DNA from: Luteimonas sp. S4-F44
GTDB taxonomy: Bacteria > Pseudomonadota > Gammaproteobacteria > Xanthomonadales > Xanthomonadaceae
DNA: 64,000 nt
Assembly (NCBI RefSeq): GCF_022637415.1
Contig: NZ_CP093340.1
Span: 372,001-436,000, forward strand
Direction of reading: 5' to 3'
Positions 26,484 to 35,516 of this stretch are shown piece after piece. Under the pieces are notes generated by a model that worked only from the letters and a program-made list of their open reading frames with translations, had not been told where the DNA came from and did not search any database. Numbering within the stretch: the first letter of the stretch is position 1; each line of letters begins with the position of its first letter. The position numbers were made by a program, and so were the translations under genes.

Positions 26484-26668
26484 GTGGTCCTGCCGTCGTG
26501 CATGGTGTCCGTACGGCACGATCCCAGCTCGTCCGCTCGCGGGCGAGAACGGGTGGAGGCGGTGGCCCACTTGCCGATCGCCGCGCGCTTGATGGCGGAG
26601 CCGGGCGTGCGTCATCGCGCACGGGCGCGCCGCTGCTGGGCGCGGGCACACGAGGCGTCCGCGCATGA
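26480..26668 (+). CDS. possible 62-aa coupling ORF between adaptor and pump
   Basis: The stretch between the adaptor and pump genes contains an open frame whose ATG overlaps the adaptor stop (ATGA at 26480) and whose TGA overlaps the pump ATG (ATGA at 26665). The product is Gly/Arg/Ala-rich with no recognisable domain. It may be a translated spacer that carries ribosomes to the pump gene, or a chance frame. A second frame is also open here. Confidence 0.25.
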   Translation: MSGPAVVHGVRTARSQLVRSRARTGGGGGPLADRRALDGGAGRASSRTGAPLLGAGTRGVRA

Positions 26669-29600
26669 GCCGCTTCAACCTGTCCGAATGGGCGCTGGGC
26701 AATCGCACCCTCGTGCTCTACGCGATGCTCGTCGTCGCGATTGCGGGCATCTGGTCCTACGGTCGGCTGGGGCAGTCGGAGGACCCGCCGTTCACGTTCA
26801 AGGCGATGGTCATCCAGACCCAGTGGCCGGGGGCCACCGCCGAGCAGGTATCGCGGCAGGTGACCGAGCGCATCGAGCGCAAGCTCATGGAGACCGGCGA
26901 CTACGAGTTCCTGCGCTCGTACTCGCGGCCCGGCGAGTCGCAGGTGATCTTCTTCGCGCGCGATTCGATGCGGTCCAGCGAGATCCCGGCGCTGTGGTAC
27001 CAGGTGCGCAAGAAGGTCGGCGACCTCAGGCCGCAATTGCCGCAGGACATCATCGGCCCGTTCTTCAACGACGAATTCGGCGACACCTTCGGCAACATTT
27101 ACGCGCTGACCGGCGACGGCTTCGACTACGCGATCAAGAAGGACTACGCCGACCGCATCCAGCGTGCGCTGCAGCAGGTCGACGATGTCGGCAAGGTCGA
27201 ACTGGTCGGGCTCCAGGACGAGAAGATCTGGATCGAGGTCGACAACACCCGGTTGGCGACGCTCGGCATCCCAATGGCGGCGGTGCAACAGGCGCTGTCG
27301 GAGCAGAATGCGATGGTGCCGGCGGGCTTCTTTGAGACCGCCGATGCGCGCGTGCAGTTGCGCGTGGACGGCGCATTCGAGTCGGTCGAGGCGATCCGCG
27401 CCTTCCCGATCCGCGCTGGCGACCGCACCGTGCGCCTGGGCGACATCGCGACCGTCGAGCGCGGCTTCGCCGATCCGGCGGCGCCGCGGATGCGCTTCAT
27501 GGGCGAGGACGCGATCGGCATCGCGGTGGCGATGCATGAGGGCGGCGACATCCTCCGACTCGGCAAAGCGTTGGAGGCGGAGTTCGCGCGGGTGCAGGAA
27601 ACCCTGCCGGCGGGCATGGTGCTGCGCAAGGTCTCCGACCAGCCACGCGCGGTGCGCGATTCGGTCGGCGAGTTCGTCAAGGTGCTGGCCGAGGCGGTGA
27701 TCATCGTGCTGCTGGTGAGCTTCCTGTCGCTAGGTCTGCGCACCGGGCTGGTGGTCGCGGTGTCGATCCCGCTGGTGCTGGCGATGACCTTCACCGCGAT
27801 GGACCTGTTCGACATCGGCCTGCACAAGATCTCGCTCGGCGCGCTGGTGCTGGCACTGGGCCTGATGGTGGACGACGCGATCATCGCGGTGGAGATGATG
27901 GCCATCCGCATGGAGCAGGGCGACAGCCGGCTCAAGGCTGCTAGCTACGCGTGGACGCACACCGCCTTCCCGATGCTGACCGGCACGCTGGTGACCGCGG
28001 CGGGCTTTCTGCCGATCGCGACCGCGGCCTCGAGCACCGGCGAGTACACGCGCTCGCTGTTCGAGGTGGTCACGATCGCACTGGTGGTGTCGTGGATCGC
28101 GGCGGTGCTGTTCATCCCGCTGCTCGGCGAGAAGATGCTGCCCGACCTCGCCAACCCGCAGCCGCCGCGTCCCGGCTCGTTGCCTGCGCGGTGGCGCGAT
28201 GCGCGCCGGCGCGCGGCCGACCGCTGGCCGGCGTTCGCGTTCGCGCTGGCACCGGCCAATCCGCAGGCGCACGACCACGATCCTTACCAGCGCCCGTTCT
28301 ACCGGCGCTTCCGTGGCTGGCTGCATTGGTCGTTGACGCATCGCTGGCTGGTCATCGGGGCGACCGTGGCGCTGTTCGTCGCGTCGTTGCTGCTATTCCG
28401 CTTCGTGCCGCAGCAGTTCTTCCCCGATTCGACCCGCTTGGAACTGATGGTGGATGTCGAACTCGCCGAGGGCAGTTCGCTGCGCGCCACCGAGGCCGCG
28501 GCCGCGCGGCTCGACGCGCTGCTTGACGGGCGCGAGGGCGTCGACAGCCGCGTGGCCTATGTTGGCACCGGCTCGCCGCGGTTCTATCTGCCGCTGGATC
28601 AACAGCTGCCGCAGGCCAACTTCGCACAGTTCGTCGTCACCGCCACCGATGTCGAGGCGCGCGAGCGCCTGCGCGCCTGGCTGATCGACGAGGTCGCACC
28701 CGCTTTCCCCGAACTGCAGCTGCGCGTGACCCGACTCGAGACCGGGCCGCCGGTCGGCTATCCGGTGCAGCTGCGCGTGTCCGGCGAACACGTCGAGCGT
28801 GTACGCGCCATCGCGGACGCGATCGCGAGCAAGGTGCGCGAGCACCCGCACACGATGAACGTCAATCTCGACTGGGACGAGCCCAGCCGGATCGTGCGCC
28901 TGGTCGTCGACCAGGAGCGTGCGCGCGTGCTGGGCGTGAGTTCGCAGCAGATCGCCCAGTTCCTGTCGAGCTCACTGTCGGGCCAGCAGATCAGCACCTA
29001 CCGCGAAGACAACGAGCTGATCGGCATCGTGATGCGCGGGCCCGCCGACGAGCGCGTCGCGCTCGAGCGGCTGGCCAGCCTGGCCATGCCCAGCGCCAAC
29101 GGCCCGGTGCCGCTGTCGCAGGTCGCGCGGCTGGAATCGACGTTCGAGGACGGCATCATCTGGCACCGCGACCGATTGCCGACGATCACCGTGCGCGCGG
29201 ACGTGCGCGGCGATGTCACCCCGCCGACCGTCGTCGCCCAGATCCTGCCCAAGCTCGAGGAGATCCGCAGCAACTTGCCGCCGGGTTACCGCCTGGAGAC
29301 CGGCGGCACGGTCGAGGACTCGGGCAAGGGCCAGGATTCGATTGTGGCAGGCCTGCCGCTGTTCCTGTTCGTGGTGGTGACGCTGCTGATGCTGCAGCTG
29401 CGCAGCTTCTCGCGCAGCGCGCTGGTGCTGCTGACCGCGCCGTTGGGATTGATCGGCGTCACCCTGTTCCTGCTGGTGTTCCGGGTGCCGTTCGGCTTCG
29501 TGGCCATGCTCGGCACCATCGCACTGGCGGGCATGATCATGCGCAACTCGATCATCCTCGTTGACCAGATCGAACAGGACATCGCCGCCGGCCACGCGCG

Positions 29601-29835
29601 TTGGGACGCGGTAATCGACGCGACGGTGCGTCGCTTCCGCCCGATCGTGCTGACCGCACTCGCCGCGATCCTGGCGATGATTCCGCTCTCACGTAGCGTG
29701 TTCTTCGGCCCGATGGCCGTCGCGATCATGGGCGGGCTCACCGTTGCCACGCTGCTGACGCTGATCTTCCTGCCGGCGCTGTATGCGGCGTGGTTCCGGG
29801 TGCACGAGGATGAGCGGCCGCGCGCGGGTGAGTGA
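26665..29835 (+). CDS. RND family efflux pump, inner-membrane permease
   Basis: The 1056-residue proton-driven pump has the standard 12-helix RND plan: a first helix (ALGNRTLVLYAMLVVAIAGI), a large periplasmic loop, helices 2-6 with the proton-relay motif LALGLMVDDAIIAVEMMAIR in helix 4 (two Asp), then a second large loop and helices 8-12 (GFVAMLGTIALAGMIMRNS). PFTFKAMVIQTQWPGA and IERKLMETGDYEFLRSYS mark the branch in which pumps often export drugs or small organics. Substrates are not predictable. It is under probable control of the divergent TetR protein. Confidence 0.93.
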   Translation: MSRFNLSEWALGNRTLVLYAMLVVAIAGIWSYGRLGQSEDPPFTFKAMVIQTQWPGATAEQVSRQVTERIERKLMETGDYEFLRSYSRPGESQVIFFARDSMRSSEIPALWYQVRKKVGDLRPQLPQDIIGPFFNDEFGDTFGNIYALTGDGFDYAIKKDYADRIQRALQQVDDVGKVELVGLQDEKIWIEVDNTRLATLGIPMAAVQQALSEQNAMVPAGFFETADARVQLRVDGAFESVEAIRAFPIRAGDRTVRLGDIATVERGFADPAAPRMRFMGEDAIGIAVAMHEGGDILRLGKALEAEFARVQETLPAGMVLRKVSDQPRAVRDSVGEFVKVLAEAVIIVLLVSFLSLGLRTGLVVAVSIPLVLAMTFTAMDLFDIGLHKISLGALVLALGLMVDDAIIAVEMMAIRMEQGDSRLKAASYAWTHTAFPMLTGTLVTAAGFLPIATAASSTGEYTRSLFEVVTIALVVSWIAAVLFIPLLGEKMLPDLANPQPPRPGSLPARWRDARRRAADRWPAFAFALAPANPQAHDHDPYQRPFYRRFRGWLHWSLTHRWLVIGATVALFVASLLLFRFVPQQFFPDSTRLELMVDVELAEGSSLRATEAAAARLDALLDGREGVDSRVAYVGTGSPRFYLPLDQQLPQANFAQFVVTATDVEARERLRAWLIDEVAPAFPELQLRVTRLETGPPVGYPVQLRVSGEHVERVRAIADAIASKVREHPHTMNVNLDWDEPSRIVRLVVDQERARVLGVSSQQIAQFLSSSLSGQQISTYREDNELIGIVMRGPADERVALERLASLAMPSANGPVPLSQVARLESTFEDGIIWHRDRLPTITVRADVRGDVTPPTVVAQILPKLEEIRSNLPPGYRLETGGTVEDSGKGQDSIVAGLPLFLFVVVTLLMLQLRSFSRSALVLLTAPLGLIGVTLFLLVFRVPFGFVAMLGTIALAGMIMRNSIILVDQIEQDIAAGHARWDAVIDATVRRFRPIVLTALAAILAMIPLSRSVFFGPMAVAIMGGLTVATLLTLIFLPALYAAWFRVHEDERPRAGE

Positions 29836-29948
29836 AGACGCGTGCTTAAAGGTGTCGGACGGACCTGATTTCGTCCCGAAGGCTGCGAAAGCGCTGATCG
29901 AGCAAACAACATGAGCTGATGCCATGTTGCACGTGTCACTGACGAGAT

Positions 29949-30467
29949 CTAACTGACGGATGTTCCGCGGAATCGTGCGCTTGGGATTACCCGCGATCGC
30001 TCGCTCAGTTGCACGTCGACATCATCGCCAGAGAACCTCAGTCGAAACCGGTACATGTTGATATTTCCGATCTCGTTGTATTCGACAAGGAAGGTGCTGT
30101 CGCTCTCCCACCTGCCGCTTACTGCGACGGGAATACCAAAATTTCCGTCCGAAGACACGCGCGGAACGCCGTCCAGCCCGATCGGCCTCGGTGGATCGCT
30201 GCGATAGCCCAATTCGAGCTGAAGTTGCGCGTCCTCGGCGTCCGGAAACGTGAGGACGAAGGATTTCAGGGCCGGTACGATCGGCATGTCAGGCACCGCG
30301 ATCTCGTGCTGCCCGGTGGTGGGCGCGGGGTCGGCTGCGGCGGGCGCCGCTTGCGCAGGTGCTGCCGCCGTCTCGGTTTCTGCCTGGGGTGGTGTCGGGG
30401 CCTTCGTACACGCCGCGAGCAGCAGCCCCAGCGCGCACAGCACGATGCCGTTTCGGAATGCCTGCAT
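29949..30467 (-). CDS. hypothetical lipoprotein, 172 aa
   Basis: The ATG at 30467 follows a strong GGAAGGA ribosome site and is preferred to a GTG 15 bases upstream. The signal MQAFRNGIVLCALGLLLAAC ends in a lipobox with Cys at residue 20. An Ala/Pro/Thr-rich linker (21-60) is followed by a beta-rich domain of about 110 residues (FVLTFPDAEDAQLQLELGYR, RWESDSTFLVEYNEIGNI). I do not recognise the family. Ile/Met/Phe content in the C-terminal part resembles small outer-membrane-associated proteins. Confidence 0.65.
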   Translation of the reverse strand: MQAFRNGIVLCALGLLLAACTKAPTPPQAETETAAAPAQAAPAAADPAPTTGQHEIAVPDMPIVPALKSFVLTFPDAEDAQLQLELGYRSDPPRPIGLDGVPRVSSDGNFGIPVAVSGRWESDSTFLVEYNEIGNINMYRFRLRFSGDDVDVQLSERSRVIPSARFRGTSVS

Positions 30468-30640
30468 TCGCGTCCTTCCCACCGCGCCCGGCGGCTGGCC
30501 GGACGGTCGGCAATCGATTGTGAGCCGTGCGTTTCAAACGCGCGGTGCGCCATGCGTTACCCTCTGCGCGCTGACCGGGCCAGCTGCGTCCGAAGTGTTC
30601 TTCCGGGGGATTGATCCTGCCTGCTGTCCACGTCCTGGCG

Positions 30641-33061
30641 ATGCGATCGTCGCCGCCTGCCACGCGCCCATCCGGCGCCATCCTCCGTCTGCGGCACGTG
30701 CTGCAGCTGTGGATGCGCGTGTGGCTGGCCTGCGGACTGGCCGCCGCGGGACTGCCTGCATTCGCGATGGCCGGCCCGCTCGATCCGACCTACGGCAATG
30801 CATTGCGCCACTACGGCGATGCCGAGGGTCTGCCGCAGGTCAGCATCAACGCCATCGTGCAAAGTCGCGACGGGTTCCTGTGGTTGGGGACCTTCGGCGG
30901 GCTGGTGCGGTTCGACGGGCGCGACTTTCGCGTCTACAGCTCGGTCGACCACGTTCACGGTGGCGACCACGGCCTGGGCCCGGCGAGCAATCGCATTCTG
31001 TCGCTGCACGAGGACGGCCAGGGCCGGCTGTGGATCGGCACCCAGGACGCGGGCATCGGTCTGTTCGAGCGCGGCCGATTCCGGCATCTGCAGGTGTGCG
31101 AGGGGCGCTGCCAAGTTGATCGCCTGCTGCCTATCGACGACCGCACACTCTGGGCGCAGGGCGCGCAGGGGATCTACCGGATCGACATGCAATCGCTGCA
31201 GGCCGAACACTTTCTCGGCGCCCGGGCGCTGCTGGCGTCGGCGCATCTGCCGGGTGAGGGCAGCGTCTATGCCGGTGGCGACGACGGCCTGTGGCGGCTG
31301 GGCCCGCGCGGCGTCGAGTCCGTGCACCTGCCCGAAGGGCACACCGTGCGCCACCTGGCCGCCTCGCCAGGGCTGTTGTGGCTGGTCACCCACGACCGGA
31401 TGCTGTATCGCCATCGGCCGGCGACGGGCGAGTGGACGCGTGTGCGCACCGCGCTGCCCCTCGACACCCGGCTGGGGACGGCGGGCGACGGCCGCATCTT
31501 TCTATCCGACGATGTCCACGGACTGCGCATGCTCGATGACGCGAGCCGGGAGCATCCCGTGCCGGGCGCCTCGACGCTGCATGCGGCGACCGTGCATCCC
31601 GACGGCTTTGGCAATACCTGGATCGGGACGCCGACGCACGGCCTGTGGCGGCTGCGGCCGCGCGATGTGGCGATGCTGCATGCGCCCGGATTCGGCGGCC
31701 GGGCGCCCGGCCGGGTGGTCGAGGACGATGGGCGCGGTGGTCTGTGGCTGGGCTTCGGTTGCGAAGGGTTGTGGTATCGGGCGCCCTCGGGCGAGGTCAC
31801 ACGCCTGCCGCTCGAGAACGCGATGCAGGATGCGTGCACCGCGAGTCTGTTCTACGACGCTGCGCACGCCACGCTGTGGATCGGCAGCTCGTCCGGCGGT
31901 CTGGGCCGGTTGCGCGACGGTCGTCTGGCGTTGGCCTGGCAGTGGCCCGGCGCCAAGATGCTGGGCATCTGGCGGTCGCGCGACGGCACCTGGTGGGCGG
32001 GGTCGTCGCAGGGCGTACGTCGGCTGGACATCGACGCGGACGGCACGGTGCGGGCGGCGCACGCGATTCAGGGGGTCGCCGACGTCAATGTCGCCCGCCT
32101 GGCCGATGCGCATGCCGGTGGCATCTGGGTGGTGGGCGATCGGGGCGTGTTCCGGGTGCGCGACGATGTCGTCGTCGAGCAGTGGACCGCGGCAGACGGC
32201 CTGCCGGCGTTCGCGCGCGCCGTGCACGACGGCGAAGACGGCCTGTGGGTCGGTACCTACGGCGGTGGGCTGGTGCACATCCACGAGGGTCGGATGCGGC
32301 GCTACACCACGGCTGACGGGCTGGCCGACGATACGGTGTCGTGCATCCTGAGCGATCGTCGCGGCCGGTTCTGGATGGCCGGCAATGCGGGATTGTCCGT
32401 GCTGCTCGTGCGTCCGATCGACGCGAGCGGTCCGCGCCTGCGCACGATCGGCGCGGCCGAGGGCCTCGATCCGGTGGAGTTCAACGGGGTCACGTTCTCC
32501 GCCTGCCACATCGATGCCCAGGGCAACAAGGCGTTCGCGATGATGCGCGGCTTCGGCTGGGTCGAGCCGGGCCGCCTGGATGTCGCCGCCCGCCGTCCGC
32601 CGACACCCTACGTCGACCGGGTCACGCTGTCTGGGCAGCCACTCGACCCATACGCGCTGCCGACGCTGGGCGTGGATGCCGCGAACCTGGAGATCGTGGT
32701 CGGCGTCATCGGTCTGGCTGATCCCGAGCGCACCCGCATGCGCTACCGCGTCGGCGATGGTGCGCAGTGGGTGGAGGCCGAGGCGGGGCGCAGCGTGCTG
32801 TTGCCCGATGTGCCCTGGGGCGAACTGCGGTTCGAGGCGCAGGCGCGCTACCTCGACGGCGGATGGTCGGCGCCGGTGACGCTGCGCTTCCTGCGTCCGA
32901 TTCCTTGGTACCGCCGCGACTGGATCTGGCTGGCCGCGAGCCTGGCGGGCCTGTTGTGCCTGTTGTGGGCCACGCGTGAGCGGCGCGGGGACGAGGGCGA
33001 CTACGATGCGCTTGTCGAGCGTGCCCGGGCCCGGCTCAGGGACGGGCGTACGATCGGCTGA
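30641..33061 (+). CDS. ligand-sensor beta-propeller protein (Reg_prop/Y_Y_Y) with one C-terminal membrane helix
   Basis: The protein has a signal region (WLACGLAAAGLPAFAMAG), then about fourteen Reg_prop-type blades built on short motifs such as DGFLWLGTFGGLVRFDG, GRLWIGTQDAGIGLF, GLWVGTYGGGLVHIHEGR and GRFWMAGNAGLSVL, then a Y_Y_Y-like domain near residues 690-770, and a membrane helix (WIWLAASLAGLLCLLWA). After the helix only about 30 residues remain, so the histidine kinase or GGDEF output domain normally fused here is missing. The start is uncertain: ATG 30641 is chosen, with TTG 30611 and ATG 30713 as alternatives. A separate kinase gene lies convergent 6 bp away. Confidence 0.8.
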   Translation: MRSSPPATRPSGAILRLRHVLQLWMRVWLACGLAAAGLPAFAMAGPLDPTYGNALRHYGDAEGLPQVSINAIVQSRDGFLWLGTFGGLVRFDGRDFRVYSSVDHVHGGDHGLGPASNRILSLHEDGQGRLWIGTQDAGIGLFERGRFRHLQVCEGRCQVDRLLPIDDRTLWAQGAQGIYRIDMQSLQAEHFLGARALLASAHLPGEGSVYAGGDDGLWRLGPRGVESVHLPEGHTVRHLAASPGLLWLVTHDRMLYRHRPATGEWTRVRTALPLDTRLGTAGDGRIFLSDDVHGLRMLDDASREHPVPGASTLHAATVHPDGFGNTWIGTPTHGLWRLRPRDVAMLHAPGFGGRAPGRVVEDDGRGGLWLGFGCEGLWYRAPSGEVTRLPLENAMQDACTASLFYDAAHATLWIGSSSGGLGRLRDGRLALAWQWPGAKMLGIWRSRDGTWWAGSSQGVRRLDIDADGTVRAAHAIQGVADVNVARLADAHAGGIWVVGDRGVFRVRDDVVVEQWTAADGLPAFARAVHDGEDGLWVGTYGGGLVHIHEGRMRRYTTADGLADDTVSCILSDRRGRFWMAGNAGLSVLLVRPIDASGPRLRTIGAAEGLDPVEFNGVTFSACHIDAQGNKAFAMMRGFGWVEPGRLDVAARRPPTPYVDRVTLSGQPLDPYALPTLGVDAANLEIVVGVIGLADPERTRMRYRVGDGAQWVEAEAGRSVLLPDVPWGELRFEAQARYLDGGWSAPVTLRFLRPIPWYRRDWIWLAASLAGLLCLLWATRERRGDEGDYDALVERARARLRDGRTIG

Positions 33062-33067
33062 CGCCCA

Positions 33068-34210
33068 CTACGCCGCCGCGGCGGCAGCGCCTGAGGGGCC
33101 GGCCTGAAGCGGTAGTTTCAGGACGAACCGGGCGCCGGCTCCTGGGGCACTGTCGCAGTCGATTGTGCCCCCGGCCTCGGTCACGATCCGGTGCACCATC
33201 GCCAGGCCGATGCCCGATCCGCGCTCGCGCGGCTTGGTGGTGAAGAAGGGTTCGAAGATCCGCGCCCGCGTCTGCGCCGACATACCGTGGCCGGTGTCCT
33301 CCAGTTGCAGGTGTACCTCGGTCGGCTCGAGCTCGGTCGTGAGTGTCATCCGGCCGCCGCCGGGCATCGCATCGACCGCGTTCTTGGCGAGATTGAGCAC
33401 CGCCGCCTCGAACTCGGCGCGGTCCATGCGGACCCACGCCGCGCCATCGCATAGCGCGGTCTGGGCCTCGACGCTCTGGCCTGCGATCGACTGCAGCATC
33501 GGCTGTAGATCGTCGAGCACGCGATTCGCATCGAAGATTTCGTGCAGCGCCGCATCGTTGCGCACCAGCGTCAGCAGTTTCGAGGTCAAGGTCCGGCCCC
33601 GGCGCGCTGCGGCCTCGATCCGCTGCAGACAGTGCCTTGTTTCGTCGTCGAGCACGCGATGGTCGAGTCCGCGCTGCGCGAATCCCAGTATCACACCGAG
33701 CAGATTGTTGAAGTCGTGGGCGACGTTGCCGGCGAGCTTGCCCAAGGCATCAATACGCTGGGATTGCAGCAACTGTGCCTGCGAGGTTTCCTTGTCGCGG
33801 ATCTCGAGCTCGAGGTGCCGACAGATCAGCGTCAACTCGCGGTTGCGTCGGGCCGCGATGTCGGACTTGAGGATCAACCGGTCTAGAATCAGCGCGACGA
33901 TCGCATTGGCCAGCACCGGCTGCAGCAGGTACGAGGCGAACTCGCGCCATCCATGGACATGTGGCGTGAGGTGCTGCATGTCCGTCCGGGCGCCGAGCAG
34001 CAGGATCGCCAGGTAGGCGGTCGCCGCCGCCCACAATCCGCGACGTCCGAGCAGCAGACCGGCGAACAGCAGCGGCAGGATGCTGAGCATCACGCTGCCC
34101 GACTGCGCCGCCAGCCCATAGCGGGCATAGCTCAGGCCGAGCAGGACCAGACCGGCGGCGATGAGAACGGCGGCGACCGCACGTTGGACAGGGTGGCGAC
34201 GGAGCGGCAT
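33068..34210 (-). CDS. membrane sensor histidine kinase
   Basis: The 380-residue kinase has five or six hydrophobic segments in its first 115 residues, then a coiled linker (RRNRELTLICRHLELEIRDKE). The HisKA dimerisation helix contains GKLAGNVAHDFNNLLGVILG with phospho-acceptor His165, and the ATP-binding domain shows AVLNLAKNAVDAMPGGG (N box), LEDTGHGM (G1), IFEPFFTTK (F) and GSGIGLAMVH (G2). The HDFNN signature is of the NtrB/hybrid class (HisKA type 4). No response regulator is adjacent. The ATG at 34210 fits membrane topology. It is convergent with the beta-propeller protein. Confidence 0.88.
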   Translation of the reverse strand: MPLRRHPVQRAVAAVLIAAGLVLLGLSYARYGLAAQSGSVMLSILPLLFAGLLLGRRGLWAAATAYLAILLLGARTDMQHLTPHVHGWREFASYLLQPVLANAIVALILDRLILKSDIAARRNRELTLICRHLELEIRDKETSQAQLLQSQRIDALGKLAGNVAHDFNNLLGVILGFAQRGLDHRVLDDETRHCLQRIEAAARRGRTLTSKLLTLVRNDAALHEIFDANRVLDDLQPMLQSIAGQSVEAQTALCDGAAWVRMDRAEFEAAVLNLAKNAVDAMPGGGRMTLTTELEPTEVHLQLEDTGHGMSAQTRARIFEPFFTTKPRERGSGIGLAMVHRIVTEAGGTIDCDSAPGAGARFVLKLPLQAGPSGAAAAAA

Positions 34211-34308
34211 GCCGGCATTATGCGGGCCATCGCGTCGACGACGCTTGCAGGCCGCCCGTCGGGCGCGCCCGGCCCGGAGCAGGTGAATGCGGGCCGCGCC
34301 CGCGAGTC

Positions 34309-34634
34309 TCAGACGTGCAGTCGGTAGCCGGCCGTCACCGTGCGGCCGCGACCGGCGTAGTAGCGCGCCGGCTCGACCAACGCGCTTTGCGAGGAGTCGC
34401 TGATGCATTGCCGGTCGAGCAAGTTGGCGATGCCCAGGCTCATGCTGCCGCGTGCCAGTCCGATGTCCAGCCGGGCGTCAAGCAGCGCGTAGCCGTCAAA
34501 GGTCTTGGCTCCTCGTGTCGCCAGCCGCCCTGCAATGTGAGCCTGGTCAGCAGCCGGTAGTCGGCCTGAACGAATGCGGCGAGGCTACGGAACGACGACT
34601 CGGGGAGGTACTGTGCGTGCGACGGCGCGCTTCC
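34309..34634 (-). pseudogene. TonB-dependent receptor remnant (internally deleted)
   Basis: Conceptual translation of the minus strand gives two pieces of a siderophore-type TonB receptor in different frames. The first (34634 to about 34525) reads SHAQYLPESSFRSLAAFVQ and RLLTRLTLQGGWRHE, typical of mid-barrel strands. The second (to the TGA at 34309-34311) reads KTFDGYALLDARLDIG, SMSLGIANLLDR and ARYYAGRGRTVTAGYRL, the last barrel strands with a terminal aromatic pattern. Most of the barrel, the plug and the start are absent. The neighbouring ABM-domain gene ends 18 bp upstream in the same frame as the first piece. Confidence 0.75.
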
Positions 34635-34652
34635 GTCTGCTGCCCTGTGTCG

Positions 34653-34964
34653 TCAGGCGGTTCTGCCCGCGGCTGCGAGCCCATAGCCGCCGAGCGGCGT
34701 CGTCTCGATGCGTTGGCCAAATCCGGTGATGTGCGGCCGCGCCTTCGCGATGGCGGCCTGGAGCGCCGGCAGTGCGAGCGATGCCTGATGATCGGCCTGG
34801 CTCGCCCAGACCTCGGTAACCCAGATGGCATCCCCATCGGACGGGTCTTCGGCCACAATGTAGCTCAGGCAACCGGGCATCGCCCGGGTGCCTTCCAATA
34901 GCGCCGACACCACGGGCGTGCGCTGGCCGGATGCCAGCGTCATCTTTCCGATCAAGCCGTACAT
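34653..34964 (-). CDS. ABM-domain monooxygenase-like protein, 103 aa
   Basis: This 103-residue protein has the ferredoxin-like antibiotic-biosynthesis-monooxygenase fold: YGLIGKMTLASGQR, then ALLEGTRAMPGCLSYIVAED, AIWVTEVWASQADHQASLA and a helix with AAIAKARPHITGF. Small ABM proteins include quinol monooxygenases (YgiN type) and putative heme or antibiotic monooxygenases. The MPGCLSYIVAED strand is close to the quinol type, but substrate is unknown. The remnant receptor follows immediately. Confidence 0.85.
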   Translation of the reverse strand: MYGLIGKMTLASGQRTPVVSALLEGTRAMPGCLSYIVAEDPSDGDAIWVTEVWASQADHQASLALPALQAAIAKARPHITGFGQRIETTPLGGYGLAAAGRTA

Positions 34965-34997
34965 ACGGTGGGCTCCGGGGTGTCGCGGCGGCGCGTG

Positions 34998-35201
34998 TTA
35001 GGACGCACGGTCCGGTTTCGCCTGTGCTTCGGCACCGCGGTGACCGTTCGGTCGTGCCTCGATCTGCCGCTGGATGTCGGGCGGCGGCGGGCGACAGCCG
35101 CAGGCTGCCGCATGAGCGCGGTGCCAGGCGAGGCGCTGCTCGGCCGTTGCATGCTCAGGCATGCGGTGTTGCGCATGCCAGTCTTTATTGGTCTTGCTCA
35201 T
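34998..35201 (-). CDS. small conserved hypothetical protein, 67 aa
   Basis: The protein starts MSKTNKDWHAQHRMPEHATA and continues with EQRLAWHRAHAAACGCRPPP, then a polar tail. The pattern 'RMP...T.EQR..WH..HA..C.CR' is one I have seen in short proteins of several proteobacteria, of unknown function; the Cys and His residues could bind metal. Its start overlaps the end of the upstream CMD gene by 17 bp, so the two are probably translated together. Confidence 0.6.
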   Translation of the reverse strand: MSKTNKDWHAQHRMPEHATAEQRLAWHRAHAAACGCRPPPPDIQRQIEARPNGHRGAEAQAKPDRAS

Positions 35202-35499
35202 CAAAGGCCTCCAGCGCGGTGGGGACGGCGGCGATAACCACTGCGCCTGCGGCGGGCAGGCCGATCAGCACTGCACTCAGGACCTCCTGCCGGGAGGCGC
35301 CGTGCGATTTGGCCGACTGGACGTGGAACGCCACGCCAGAGGTGTTGCCGGTGGCGGCCAGCACCGCGAGATAGGCCAGGTCCGCAGTCTTGGCATCCAG
35401 CGCGCTGGCGGCGCCCAACGCATCGGCCGCCTGGCGCCAGGCCTTGGCGTGTTCCGGGGCTTGCTGCACGAACAACGCGAATGCGGGCGATACGTGCAT
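35185..35499 (-). CDS. carboxymuconolactone decarboxylase (AhpD-like) family protein
   Basis: The 104-residue all-helical protein begins MHVSPAFALFVQQAPEHAKA and holds ADLAYLAVLAATGNTSGVAF, then HVQSAKSHGASRQEVLSAV and GLPAAGAVVIAAV. The usual CxxC active site of AhpD enzymes is replaced by TGNTSGVAFH, so the peroxidase chemistry is doubtful, while the following HV..AK..GAS..E pattern is kept. The ATG at 35499 follows an AAGGATC ribosome site. A binding or structural role is possible. Confidence 0.8.
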   Translation of the reverse strand: MHVSPAFALFVQQAPEHAKAWRQAADALGAASALDAKTADLAYLAVLAATGNTSGVAFHVQSAKSHGASRQEVLSAVLIGLPAAGAVVIAAVPTALEAFDEQDQ

Positions 35500-35516
35500 C
35501 GGGGATCCTTCGGAAC

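Noticed and set aside
26484..27335. An alternative reading frame entering the RND pump gene
   Set aside because: It overlaps a secure RND gene for most of its length and has no domain.
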